Part shown: positions 34,003 through 42,762 of the stretch, piece by piece | Layout: every line of letters begins with the position of its first letter | Numbering within the stretch: position 1 is the first letter of the stretch | Source of the DNA: Flavobacterium ammonificans | Lineage (GTDB): Bacteria > Bacteroidota > Bacteroidia > Flavobacteriales > Flavobacteriaceae | Direction of reading: 5' to 3' | NCBI RefSeq assembly: GCF_020886115.1 | Contig: NZ_AP025185.1 | Coordinates: 1,364,001 to 1,428,000, forward strand | Length of the DNA: 64,000 nucleotides | Translations under genes and position numbers: made by a program | The notes under the pieces: generated by a model | What the model was told of the DNA's origin: nothing | Seen by the model: only the letters and a program-made list of their open reading frames with translations | The model's database searches: none

Positions 34003-35637
34003 ATGATTACAGTTAATGATATTTCTGTCCAGTTTAGCGGAACAACACTTTTTAGTGAAGTTTCTTTTGCAATAAATGAAAATGATAAAATTGCCCTTAT
34101 GGGTAAAAATGGCGCCGGAAAATCGACGCTTTTAAAAATTATCGCAGGACAAAGTAAACCTACTACGGGTTCGATTTCGGCCCCAAAAGAAGCGGTAGTG
34201 GCTTATTTGCCTCAACATTTATTGACAACGGATGGCGCAACTGTAATTGAAGAAGCGTCTAAGGCTTTTGGTGAAATATTTAAAATGAAAGCTGAAATTG
34301 ACGAAATAAATGAGCAATTGACCGTTCGTACGGATTATGAAAGTGATGAGTACATGAAGTTGATTGAGCGTGTTTCTGATTTGAGTGAGAAATATTACGC
34401 TATTGAAGAAGTCAATTACGAAGCTGAGGTAGAAAAAATATTAATCGGTTTAGGATTTGAGCGTACTGATTTTACGCGACAAACATCTGAATTTTCTGGT
34501 GGTTGGAGAATGCGAATTGAATTGGCTAAAATTTTATTGCAAAAACCCGACCTGATTTTGTTGGATGAGCCAACGAACCATATGGATATCGAAAGTATTC
34601 AATGGCTAGAGGATTTTTTGGTAAACCAAGCCAAAGCAGTAGTGGTGATTTCGCATGATAGGGCTTTTGTTGATAATATTACTAATCGTACTATAGAAGT
34701 TACTATGGGACGTATTTATGATTATAAAGCCAAATATTCTCATTATTTGGAATTGAGAAAAGACCGACGTATGCACCAGCAAAAAGCCTACGATGAGCAA
34801 CAAAAAATGATTGCTGATAATAGAGCGTTTATTGACCGATTCAAAGGTACTTTTTCAAAAACAGATGCCGTACAATCACGAGTTAAGATGTTGGAGAAAC
34901 TAGAAATAGTTCAAGTTGATGAGGTGGATACATCTGCATTGAAACTGAAATTTCCTCCGGCTGCACGTTCAGGACAATATCCTGTAATTGTAAAAGAATT
35001 ATCGAAATCGTATGGTGACCATGTCGTTTTTAAAGACGCTAATTTGGTTATTGAGCGTGGACAGAAAGTCGCTTTTGTTGGAAAAAATGGAGAAGGTAAA
35101 TCGACTATGATTAAAGCCATTATGAAAGAAATTGGCATTGATAGCGGAAGTGTCGAAATTGGTCACAATGCTCAAATTGGTTATTTCGCTCAAAACCAAG
35201 CGGCTTTATTGGATGGGAACGCTTCGATTTTTGAAACTATTGACGATATTGCTGTCGGTGATGTTCGTACCAAAATCAAAGATATTTTAGGAGCGTTTAT
35301 GTTTCATGGTGACGATGTGACCAAGAAAGTAAAAGTGCTTTCAGGAGGAGAGAAAACTCGTTTAGCGATGATTAAATTGTTGTTAGAACCTGTTAACTTA
35401 TTGATTTTGGATGAGCCTTCCAATCATCTGGATATGAAAACCAAAGATATAATTAAAGACGCCTTAAAAGATTTTGATGGTACTTTAATTTTAGTATCTC
35501 ACGATCGAGATTTCTTAGATGGATTAGCTACTAAAGTTTTTGAATTCGGAAACAAAAGAGTGGTGGAACACTTTGAAGATATTGCGGGTTTCTTAGCACA
35601 TAAAAAAATGGAAAACCTTCGAGAAATCGAGAAGTAG
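34003..35637 (+). CDS. ABC-F family ATPase
   Basis: 544 residues, two ATPase domains and no membrane segment: Walker A LMGKNGAGKSTLLKII (about 34) and VGKNGEGKSTMIKAI (about 362); signatures FSGGWRMRIELAKILL and LSGGEKTRLAMIKLLL; Walker B LLDEPTNHMDIES and ILDEPSNHLDM. ABC-F proteins act on the ribosome (EttA, Uup, YbiT types; some protect against antibiotics). By length and general layout it resembles the YbiT/Uup group; the linker (YKAKYSHYLELRKDRRMHQQ) is of housekeeping size rather than the long arm of resistance proteins. Confidence 0.93.
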   Translation: MITVNDISVQFSGTTLFSEVSFAINENDKIALMGKNGAGKSTLLKIIAGQSKPTTGSISAPKEAVVAYLPQHLLTTDGATVIEEASKAFGEIFKMKAEIDEINEQLTVRTDYESDEYMKLIERVSDLSEKYYAIEEVNYEAEVEKILIGLGFERTDFTRQTSEFSGGWRMRIELAKILLQKPDLILLDEPTNHMDIESIQWLEDFLVNQAKAVVVISHDRAFVDNITNRTIEVTMGRIYDYKAKYSHYLELRKDRRMHQQKAYDEQQKMIADNRAFIDRFKGTFSKTDAVQSRVKMLEKLEIVQVDEVDTSALKLKFPPAARSGQYPVIVKELSKSYGDHVVFKDANLVIERGQKVAFVGKNGEGKSTMIKAIMKEIGIDSGSVEIGHNAQIGYFAQNQAALLDGNASIFETIDDIAVGDVRTKIKDILGAFMFHGDDVTKKVKVLSGGEKTRLAMIKLLLEPVNLLILDEPSNHLDMKTKDIIKDALKDFDGTLILVSHDRDFLDGLATKVFEFGNKRVVEHFEDIAGFLAHKKMENLREIEK

Positions 35638-35715
35638 TTTTTATCGGAACCGACTTTCTTTATTTCTATTCAAATCTATTCTTCTGAAAAATATCCTTAT
35701 TTTTACCCGTAAGTA

Positions 35716-36393
35716 ATGGCTTTAACTATGGATACTAATAAGATTTCGGTGTATTGCATGCCTGGTTTAGCGGCTAGTTCGTTAATATTTGAACGTATTG
35801 CATTGCCTGAATCTGTTTTTGAAGTGCATCTTTTAGATTGGGAATTGCCTATAGGTAACGAACCTTTAATGGATTATGCTAAACGAATGTCAGAGAAGGT
35901 TACAGCTCCTAATCCGGTATTGATAGGTGTCTCTTTTGGGGGTATTCTGGTTCAGGAAATGGCTGCATTTTTGAATCCTTTAAAAGTAATCATTATCTCA
36001 AGTGTCAAATCTAATGCTGAGTTTCCTCGTCGAATGAAGATAGCAAAGACTACTAAAGCATACAAATTAATTCCCACTTCTATATTTGCAAATATTGAAA
36101 AATTAAGTACATTTTCTTTTGGAAAGTCCATCACTCAGCGATTAAAATTATATGAACGCTATTTGTCGGTTCGCGAGGTACATTATTTGGATTGGGCAAT
36201 CGAGAATGTAATTTTATGGGAGCCAAAACAACTAAACCAAAATGTAATTCATATTCATGGTGATGCCGATGAAGTGTTTCCCATTGAAAATATAAAAAAG
36301 TGTATTGTAGTTAAAGGCGGTACACATGTCATGATTTTAAGTAAATACAAATGGCTCAACGAAAATCTTCCTTTGTTAATTCAAGGGAATTAG
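35716..36393 (+). CDS. alpha/beta hydrolase
   Basis: 225 residues, cytoplasmic. Nucleophile elbow LIGVSFGGILVQEMA (Ser about 94), then HIHGDADEVFPIENI (acid Asp) and VVKGGTHVMILSKY (His), a complete triad of the alpha/beta hydrolase fold. The substrate is unknown. The start could be the ATG at 35716 or the ATG at 35728. It ends 27 bp before the transglycosylase start. Confidence 0.85.
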   Translation: MALTMDTNKISVYCMPGLAASSLIFERIALPESVFEVHLLDWELPIGNEPLMDYAKRMSEKVTAPNPVLIGVSFGGILVQEMAAFLNPLKVIIISSVKSNAEFPRRMKIAKTTKAYKLIPTSIFANIEKLSTFSFGKSITQRLKLYERYLSVREVHYLDWAIENVILWEPKQLNQNVIHIHGDADEVFPIENIKKCIVVKGGTHVMILSKYKWLNENLPLLIQGN

Positions 36394-36419
36394 AAGTACT
36401 AAATTCAATTCAATACCCA

Positions 36420-37325
36420 ATGATTAAATCAACAAATATTTTTCGTAAATCGGTTCTTGTTATTGGCGTAATGCTAATTAGTGGTCTTTTTATTTTTGCA
36501 TCCAAATTAGAATTACCTTCTAAATGGATTGCCCAATTCAATCCTAATTATTTCCCTGCTAAAATTGATTTTGCTGGGGAGGCAGTGCCTTTGCAAATTG
36601 CTGATGTACAAGAGCGTTTGGATAGAGAGTTATTAGTGAATAAACATTTGAACGCTTCGACTTTTTTAATTTTAAAAAGAGCTCGCCGAGCATTTTCGGT
36701 AATTGAACCTATTTTAAAGAAAAACGGAATTCCGGATGATTTTAAATACGTTGCTGTGATTGAGAGTGGTTTGGTTAATGCTGTTTCTCCGGCTGGAGCC
36801 AAAGGAGTTTGGCAATTTATGCCTGAAACGGCTAAAGAAATTGGTTTGGAAGTGAACGAAAATGTAGATGAGCGTTATCATTTAGAAAAAGCAACAGAAG
36901 CAGCTTGTGCTTATTTCTTGAAAGCTAAAGAGAGATTTGGCAATTGGACTTTAGTAGCAGCATCCTACAATGCCGGTGGAAGTGGCATCAAAAAACAAAT
37001 GGATCTTCAAAAAGTAACTAATTATTACGATTTATTGTTGAATGACGAAACTTCTCGTTATATTTTTAGAACCTTAGCTTTAAAACAAATTATGCAAAAT
37101 CCAGAACAGTATGGTTTTCCTATTGGTGAAGAAGAAAAATATCGAATAGTGCCAACAAAGAAAATTACTATTGATACCACAGTTAACGATTTAGCTAGTT
37201 TGGCAAAACAACAAGGGATAAATTATAAAATTCTAAAAATTCACAATCCTTGGTTGCGAGCCACTAAGTTGGTCAATCCGACCAATAAAAAATACCAACT
37301 AGAAATTCCTTTGGAAGGGTATTAA
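36420..37325 (+). CDS. lytic transglycosylase (SLT domain) with C-terminal LysM-like region
   Basis: 301 residues from ATG 36420; an earlier in-frame ATG (36351) would overlap the hydrolase and add a polar lead before the anchor. One N-terminal membrane or signal helix (SVLVIGVMLISGLFIFAS), then SLT: FKYVAVIESGLVNAVSPAGA with catalytic Glu, KGVWQFMPETAKEIG, LVAASYNAGGSGI. The C-terminus (DTTVNDLASLAKQQGINYKI) looks like LysM. It cleaves peptidoglycan glycan strands, like MltD. Confidence 0.9.
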   Translation: MIKSTNIFRKSVLVIGVMLISGLFIFASKLELPSKWIAQFNPNYFPAKIDFAGEAVPLQIADVQERLDRELLVNKHLNASTFLILKRARRAFSVIEPILKKNGIPDDFKYVAVIESGLVNAVSPAGAKGVWQFMPETAKEIGLEVNENVDERYHLEKATEAACAYFLKAKERFGNWTLVAASYNAGGSGIKKQMDLQKVTNYYDLLLNDETSRYIFRTLALKQIMQNPEQYGFPIGEEEKYRIVPTKKITIDTTVNDLASLAKQQGINYKILKIHNPWLRATKLVNPTNKKYQLEIPLEGY

Positions 37326-37408
37326 CTAATTGAAAATATGTCTTGAGAAGTAATGAATAGGTGAGGTAAACGAGTTAAGAATTAAAGACGAGAACATAAG
37401 CAGGATAA

Positions 37409-37437
37409 CTGTCAACCTGAACTTGTTTCAGGTTCTA
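37409..37437 (+). repeat. palindromic repeat, copy 1 (upstream of the GIY-YIG gene)
   Basis: 29 bases identical to copy 3 at 37802-37830. Core AACCTGAA, five bases, TTCAGGTT (37414-37434) forms a hairpin. It lies 18 bp before the GIY-YIG start. Confidence 0.88.
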
Positions 37438-37454
37438 AATTAATTGAATTTAAA

Positions 37455-37775
37455 ATGGCTAATAGGGTATACCATAATTATTGGGTGTATATTGTAACGA
37501 ATAAACCTAATGGAGTTCTTTATATTGGAGTCACAGGAGGTTTAGATGATAGAATGGAGAGGCATGTTAGCGGAGAAGGATCAAAATTTACCTCAAAGTA
37601 CAAGTTAAAAACTTTAGTCTATTTCGAAGAATTTCAATATGTTAATGATGCAATTGCTAGAGAAAAACAATTAAAAAATTGGCACAGACAGTGGAAGATA
37701 AATTTAATTGAGGAATCTAATCCTAACTGGATTAATTTATGGGAACAATTAGATTCTGAAACAAGTTCAGAATGA
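37455..37775 (+). CDS. GIY-YIG nuclease, single domain
   Basis: 106 residues. WVYIVTNKPNGVLYIGVTGG holds the GIY-YIG pattern (Y12...Y23-I-G), with the conserved Arg33 in DDRMERH and catalytic Glu70 in AIAREKQLKNWHRQWK. It belongs to the short UPF0213/YhbQ-like class of DNA endonucleases. The last seven codons (Asp100-Glu106) and the TGA are made from an inverted copy of the flanking palindromic repeat. Repeat copies precede and follow it, so the gene and repeats look like one unit that has inserted between the transglycosylase and the TPR gene. Confidence 0.9.
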   Translation: MANRVYHNYWVYIVTNKPNGVLYIGVTGGLDDRMERHVSGEGSKFTSKYKLKTLVYFEEFQYVNDAIAREKQLKNWHRQWKINLIEESNPNWINLWEQLDSETSSE

Positions 37776-37778
37776 CAG
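37752..37778 (-). repeat. palindromic repeat, copy 2 (inverted, overlaps the GIY-YIG stop)
   Basis: Read on the minus strand it matches copies 1 and 3 with a few changes (CTGTCA, then CTGAACTTGTTTCAG). ATTCTGAA pairs with TTCAGAAT (37753-37773). The TGA stop of the nuclease gene is within it. Confidence 0.85.
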
Positions 37779-37801
37779 ACGTACTATATATAATATATTA
37801 T

Positions 37802-37830
37802 CTGTCAACCTGAACTTGTTTCAGGTTCTA
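37802..37830 (+). repeat. palindromic repeat, copy 3
   Basis: Identical over 29 bases to copy 1. It ends 6 bp before the stop of the converging TPR-like gene, so it may also work as a terminator-like hairpin. Confidence 0.88.
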
Positions 37831-37836
37831 GAAAAT

Positions 37837-38352
37837 CTATATTTTCTTCATTTGCTCTTTCATCATACTGATTTGTTCTTTCAGCATGTTTTGTTTGTCC
37901 AGCTTTTTAGCTTCATTCAATAATGAAGTTGCTTCTAGTTTGCGTCTTCTAGACATAGCAATACCAGCTAGGTTTAATTTGGCAACAGCCAAATCCATAT
38001 CCATAGACAATCCTAATTCGATAGCTTTTTTGAAAAATTTCTCTGATTGGTTAATGTTGGTTTGCGAAAGCATAATTCCATGCAAGTAATTAAAGTACCC
38101 TTGCTGTTTTTGAATTAAAGCGCCTTCTGGATTTTTTATTTTATCCAACCATTTTCTAGCACCTTCAAAATCTTGCTTTCTTAACTTTAGAAACGCCAAT
38201 AAAATGAATTCGTTTTTGAAATATAAAAAAACTGGTATGATTGATAGTAGTAAAAGGAATATTCCATTTCCGATGTTACTTTCAGTAAATTGCCAAATGC
38301 CAGCAGCTACAATAAGTCCGGCAAGAATAAGTTTGATATTTTTGTGAAACAT
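37837..38352 (-). CDS. membrane protein with TPR-like helical domain
   Basis: 171 residues. Two hydrophobic helices at the N-terminus (LILAGLIVAAGIWQF and GIFLLLLSIIPVFLYF), then helical repeats (FNYLHGIMLSQTNINQSEKF, FKKAIELGLSMDMDLAVAKL) of TPR type and a Lys-rich end. Probably a membrane-tethered scaffold; function unknown. Monocistronic, ending against repeat copy 3. Confidence 0.78.
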   Translation of the reverse strand: MFHKNIKLILAGLIVAAGIWQFTESNIGNGIFLLLLSIIPVFLYFKNEFILLAFLKLRKQDFEGARKWLDKIKNPEGALIQKQQGYFNYLHGIMLSQTNINQSEKFFKKAIELGLSMDMDLAVAKLNLAGIAMSRRRKLEATSLLNEAKKLDKQNMLKEQISMMKEQMKKI

Positions 38353-38416
38353 AATAGGTTTGAATTTATGATTGCAAAGATAGTAAAAGGAATTAAAAAT
38401 ATTTTTATAAAACTAC

Positions 38417-38446
38417 TTGCTAGAAAAAAAAGTCTTTGTATATTTG
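38417..38446 (+). promoter_or_regulatory. promoter of rpmH
   Basis: TTG (38417-38419), 19 bp, TATATTTG (38439-38446), then the rpmH start at 38519. Confidence 0.78.
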
Positions 38447-38518
38447 CACTCGGTTTTCGGGTAACGGTTATTCAAAAACTACAAGACATATAAATAAAGA
38501 TTTTAAAGATACAAACCA

Positions 38519-38680
38519 ATGAGCAAAAGAACGTTTCAACCATCGAAAAGAAAAAGAAGAAATAAACACGGATTTATGGACAGAATGGCTTCTGCTAATG
38601 GAAGAAAAGTTCTTGCAAGAAGAAGAGCTAAAGGAAGACATAAATTGACTGTTTCTAGCGAACCTAGACACAAAAAATAA
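38519..38680 (+). CDS. rpmH: 50S ribosomal protein L34
   Basis: 53 residues, too short for many ORF lists. [20 protein letters not shown], then [20 protein letters not shown], is an unmistakable L34. Strong promoter upstream and a hairpin terminator downstream. In many bacteria rpmH sits beside dnaA at the origin; here the neighbour is carB and no dnaA or rnpA is present, as is common in this phylum. Confidence 0.97.
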
Positions 38681-38701
38681 TGGTTATTCTATAATCAATA
38701 T

Positions 38702-38737
38702 AAAGCCGTTACTATTTTTTAGTAACGGCTTTTTTTT
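38702..38737 (+). terminator. terminator after rpmH
   Basis: AAAGCCGTTACTA pairs with its complement AGTAACGGCTTT over a six-T loop, then eight T. Confidence 0.88.
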
Positions 38738-38840
38738 GAATATTTAAGCTAACTTTGGGTCGGTTGACCATAAAAGAGTTTCCACTACATACTATACAAT
38801 CATAAAATAAAGTTTACAACAACACACTAATACTACCAAA

Positions 38841-41696
38841 ATGCCAAAAGACACATCCATAAAATCCGTTTTAATAATAGGTTCAGGTCCTATCGTAATT
38901 GGTCAAGCTTGCGAATTTGATTATGCAGGTTCTCAATCAGCACGTTCTATTCGTGAGGAAGGAATCGAAGTGATATTAATCAATTCGAATCCAGCTACGA
39001 TTATGACTGATCCTTCTATGGCCGATCATGTTTACTTGAAACCATTGACAACCAAGTCGATTATTGAAATCTTGAAAGCACATCCGCAAATTGATGCGGT
39101 ATTGCCAACAATGGGTGGGCAAACGGCGTTGAACTTGTGTTTAGAAGCAGAAGATAAAGGAATTTGGGAAGATTTTGGGGTTCGTTTGATTGGGGTTGAT
39201 GTGAACGCCATTAATATTACCGAAGATAGAGAGCAGTTCAAACAATTATTAGAGAAAATTGGTATCCCTGCTGCGCCTGCAAAAACAGCTACTTCGTTCT
39301 TACAAGGAAAAGAAATTGCACAAGAATTTGGCTTTCCATTAGTAATTCGCCCCTCATTTACCTTGGGTGGAACAGGTGCGGCTTTTGTGCATAGCAAAGA
39401 AGAATTTGACGAAAAACTAACTTACGGTTTAGAAATGTCGCCAATTCACGAAGTGTTGATTGACAAGGCTTTGTTGGGTTGGAAAGAATACGAATTAGAG
39501 TTATTGAGAGATAAAAATGACAATGTTGTTATCATCTGTTCTATTGAAAATATGGATCCAATGGGAATCCACACGGGAGATTCTATTACAGTTGCACCAG
39601 CGATGACATTATCGGATACGACATTCCAAAAAATGCGTGATATGGCCATTTTGATGATGCGAAGTATCGGAAATTTTGCTGGAGGTTGTAATGTACAATT
39701 TGCGGTTTCGCCAGATGAAAAAGAAGATATTGTTGCTATTGAAATCAACCCTCGTGTATCTCGTTCTTCGGCATTGGCATCCAAAGCAACGGGTTATCCA
39801 ATTGCTAAAATTGCTTCAAAATTAGCCTTAGGATACAACTTAGACGAATTGCAAAATCAAATTACAAAATCAACTTCGGCTTTATTTGAGCCAACATTGG
39901 ATTATGTAATTGTAAAAATACCACGTTGGAACTTCGACAAATTTGAAGGTGCTGATAAAACTTTAGGACTTCAAATGAAATCAGTAGGTGAGGTGATGGG
40001 AATTGGACGTTCGTTCCAAGAAGCTTTACACAAAGCCACGCAATCATTGGAAATCAAAAGAAATGGTTTAGGAGCTGACGGTAAAGGATATACCAATTAC
40101 GAACAAATTATTGAGAAACTGACTTATGCGAGTTGGGATCGTGTTTTTGTGATTTATGATGCTATCGCAATGGGAATTCCGTTGAGTCGTATTCACGAAA
40201 TCACAAAAATTGATATGTGGTTCTTGAAACAATATGAGGAATTATTCACTTTAGAGAAAGAAATTACTACATATAAAGTAGATTCTTTACCGAGAGAATT
40301 ATTGTTGGAAGCTAAGCAAAAAGGATTTTCAGATAGACAAATTGCCCATATGATGGGTTGTTTAGAAAGTCAGGTGCATAGTTTACGTATGGAGTCTAAA
40401 ATCAAGCGTGTTTACAAATTAGTAGATACTTGTGCTGCCGAGTTTAAGGCACAAACTCCGTATTATTATTCCACTTTCGAGGCTGAAATTGAAAAGCCAA
40501 ATGGAGAACGTTATGTTCATAATGAAAGTATTGTTACTGATAAAAAGAAAATCATTGTTCTAGGTTCAGGACCAAATAGAATTGGGCAAGGAATTGAGTT
40601 TGATTATTCTTGTGTGCACGGGGTACTTGCAGCTAAAGAATGTGGATACGAAACGATTATGATTAACTGTAATCCTGAAACGGTTTCGACTGATTTTGAT
40701 ACGGCGGATAAATTGTATTTTGAGCCAGTTTTTTGGGAGCATATTTATGACATTATTCAACACGAAAAACCAGATGGTGTTATCGTGCAATTAGGAGGTC
40801 AAACTGCCTTGAAATTAGCAGAGAAATTATCTAAATACGGAGTGAAAATTTTAGGAACTAGTTTTGATGCTTTGGATTTAGCCGAAGATAGAGGACGTTT
40901 CTCTGATTTATTGACCGAATTAAATATTCCGTTCCCTAAATTCGGAATTGCTGAAACAGCTGATGAAGCAGCCGCACTAGCAGATACATTAGATTTTCCA
41001 TTATTGATTCGTCCTTCGTATGTGTTAGGTGGACAAGGAATGAAAATTGTCATCAACAAACAAGAATTAGAAGAACACGTAATCAATTTATTGAAATCGA
41101 TTCCAGGAAATAAATTGTTATTAGATCATTACTTAGATGGCGCTATTGAAGCTGAAGCTGATGCGATTTGTGATGCGGATGGCAATGTTTACATCATCGG
41201 AATTATGGAACACATTGAGCCTTGTGGCGTACACTCAGGCGATAGTAATGCGACTTTACCTCCATTTAACTTGGGTGAATTTGTGATGCAACAAATTAAA
41301 GATCATACCCATAAAATAGCAATTGCGCTTAAAACCGTTGGTTTAATCAACATTCAGTTTGCTATCAAAAATGATGTTGTTTATATTATTGAAGCCAATC
41401 CAAGAGCTTCTAGAACCGTTCCTTTTATTGCTAAAGCGTATGGGGAACCTTATGTGAATTATGCTACCAAAGTTATGTTAGGAGCTAACAAAGTCACTGA
41501 TTTTACATACAATCCACAGTTGAAAGGATATGCTATTAAGCAACCTGTTTTTTCTTTCAGTAAATTCCAAAATGTCAACAAAGCATTGGGACCAGAGATG
41601 AAATCAACAGGAGAAAGTATTTTGTTTATTGACGACTTGAAAGACGACCAATTCTATGAATTGTATTCTCGAAGAAAAATGTATTTGAGTAAATAA
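38841..41696 (+). CDS. carB: carbamoyl-phosphate synthase large subunit
   Basis: 951 residues. Two ATP-grasp halves: IGSGPIVIGQACEFDYAGSQ at the start and LGSGPNRIGQGIEFDYSCVH about residue 575; IRPSFTLGGTGAAFVHS and IRPSYVLGGQGMKIVI; EINPRVSRSSALASKATGYP and EANPRASRTVPFIAKAYG. It ends shortly after the second half, about 120 residues shorter than E. coli CarB, and so lacks the C-terminal allosteric (MGS-like) domain. It makes carbamoyl phosphate for pyrimidines and arginine. carA is not adjacent. Confidence 0.97.
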   Translation: MPKDTSIKSVLIIGSGPIVIGQACEFDYAGSQSARSIREEGIEVILINSNPATIMTDPSMADHVYLKPLTTKSIIEILKAHPQIDAVLPTMGGQTALNLCLEAEDKGIWEDFGVRLIGVDVNAINITEDREQFKQLLEKIGIPAAPAKTATSFLQGKEIAQEFGFPLVIRPSFTLGGTGAAFVHSKEEFDEKLTYGLEMSPIHEVLIDKALLGWKEYELELLRDKNDNVVIICSIENMDPMGIHTGDSITVAPAMTLSDTTFQKMRDMAILMMRSIGNFAGGCNVQFAVSPDEKEDIVAIEINPRVSRSSALASKATGYPIAKIASKLALGYNLDELQNQITKSTSALFEPTLDYVIVKIPRWNFDKFEGADKTLGLQMKSVGEVMGIGRSFQEALHKATQSLEIKRNGLGADGKGYTNYEQIIEKLTYASWDRVFVIYDAIAMGIPLSRIHEITKIDMWFLKQYEELFTLEKEITTYKVDSLPRELLLEAKQKGFSDRQIAHMMGCLESQVHSLRMESKIKRVYKLVDTCAAEFKAQTPYYYSTFEAEIEKPNGERYVHNESIVTDKKKIIVLGSGPNRIGQGIEFDYSCVHGVLAAKECGYETIMINCNPETVSTDFDTADKLYFEPVFWEHIYDIIQHEKPDGVIVQLGGQTALKLAEKLSKYGVKILGTSFDALDLAEDRGRFSDLLTELNIPFPKFGIAETADEAAALADTLDFPLLIRPSYVLGGQGMKIVINKQELEEHVINLLKSIPGNKLLLDHYLDGAIEAEADAICDADGNVYIIGIMEHIEPCGVHSGDSNATLPPFNLGEFVMQQIKDHTHKIAIALKTVGLINIQFAIKNDVVYIIEANPRASRTVPFIAKAYGEPYVNYATKVMLGANKVTDFTYNPQLKGYAIKQPVFSFSKFQNVNKALGPEMKSTGESILFIDDLKDDQFYELYSRRKMYLSK

Positions 41697-41714
41697 AAAA
41701 ACAGATTTAGAATT

Positions 41715-41742
41715 AAAAAGCCTCTATGCGGAGGCTTTTTTT
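41715..41742 (+). terminator. terminator after carB
   Basis: AAAAGCCTC pairs with GAGGCTTTT, then more T. Confidence 0.86.
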
Positions 41743-41813
41743 ATGATTACTTCTGAAAGAAAAAAATGAATTTTCAATAGTAATATTAATTAGCGTAATA
41801 CCATTTTTTATTT

Positions 41814-41837
41814 TACATTTGTTTAATTAAAACAAAG
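41814..41837 (+). promoter_or_regulatory. promoter and candidate operator of the photoreceptor-carotenoid operon
   Basis: TACATTTG (41814-41821) is a perfect -7 box. Overlapping its end is TTGTTT-AATTA-AAACAA (41819-41835), an inverted repeat directly at the expected start site. It shares TGTTTAA with the operator at 50995-51024. Position fits autorepression by the MerR-type regulator. Confidence 0.55.
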
Positions 41838-41842
41838 AAAGG

Positions 41843-42739
41843 ATGAACAACGTTAAAAACGTATTCAGTATCAAAGATCTAGAGAATTTATCTGGAATTA
41901 AAGCGCATACTATTCGTATTTGGGAAAAACGATACAACGTTTTGGAGCCTATGCGTACTGATACTAATATTAGATTGTACGATTTAGCTAGTTTGCAAAA
42001 GTTGCTTAACATTACTTTACTTCATGACTTTGGATATAAAATATCTAAAATTTCCAAATATCCACCGGAAACAATTCCTGCTTTAGTTCGTGAAATTGTT
42101 ACTAATAAAACAGCCAAAAGTCATGCGATAAGTGAGTTTAAGATAGCCATGATGAATTTTGATCAAGAGTTATTTTTCAACACTTACGATTGGTTAACCA
42201 AAGAGAAATCATTTCAAGAAATATTTTATGATGTTTTCTTGCCACTGATGAATGAGATCGGTATGTTGTGGCAAACAGATACTATAACCCCATCACACGA
42301 GCATTTTATTACTTTTTTGATCAAGCAAAAATTACTCATTCAAACAGAACAATTACAAATACGCAAACCTACCAAAACAGATAAAGTTTTTGTATTATCT
42401 TTACCAATGAACGAAATTCATGAATTAGGATTGATGTATCTTAATTATGAAATTCTTGCCAAAGGGTATAAAACCATTTATCTAGGTGAAAGTGTTCCAA
42501 TTGATAGTTTGAAATATTTAAAAAATCATTTTGAGTCTATTGTTTTTGTTTCGTACTTGACAGTGCAGCCAGATAAAGACAATGTAAATGAGTATATAAC
42601 TGAAATGAAACAGGTGTTAGAATCTGACACTACTTCGCTTTGGTTTATAGGACGAATGGTGGCTCATATCGATCCAGCAATCGTTGATGAAAAGATGCAA
42701 GTATTTCAATCTATTGAGGCGTTAGTAAGTAGTATTTAA
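41843..42739 (+). CDS. CarH/LitR-type cobalamin-dependent MerR regulator (photoreceptor)
   Basis: 298 residues. N-terminal MerR winged helix (FSIKDLENLSGIKAHTIRIW, residues 8-27), a four-helix domain with W143-x9-E153-H154 (the CarH motif that caps adenosylcobalamin), and a Rossmann B12-binding domain with E191-x-H193-x2-G196, where His193 would be the lower cobalt ligand. In CarH, dark AdoCbl-bound tetramers repress carotenoid genes and light breaks them apart. Both key signatures are present, so light sensing is likely. It heads a + strand run of crtI, crtB, crtZ, SRPBCC and phr. Confidence 0.92.
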   Translation: MNNVKNVFSIKDLENLSGIKAHTIRIWEKRYNVLEPMRTDTNIRLYDLASLQKLLNITLLHDFGYKISKISKYPPETIPALVREIVTNKTAKSHAISEFKIAMMNFDQELFFNTYDWLTKEKSFQEIFYDVFLPLMNEIGMLWQTDTITPSHEHFITFLIKQKLLIQTEQLQIRKPTKTDKVFVLSLPMNEIHELGLMYLNYEILAKGYKTIYLGESVPIDSLKYLKNHFESIVFVSYLTVQPDKDNVNEYITEMKQVLESDTTSLWFIGRMVAHIDPAIVDEKMQVFQSIEALVSSI

Positions 42740-42762
42740 TAAAAAAATAGTCTGTACGTTTA

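Noticed and set aside
34003..35637. ABC-F antibiotic resistance protein
   Set aside because: Linker is of housekeeping size and no resistance context is present.
36351..36419. Earlier ATG of the lytic transglycosylase
   Set aside because: It overlaps the hydrolase gene and puts a polar lead in front of the membrane anchor.
38468..38671. 67-residue Ser-rich minus ORF
   Set aside because: It is the antisense shadow of rpmH.
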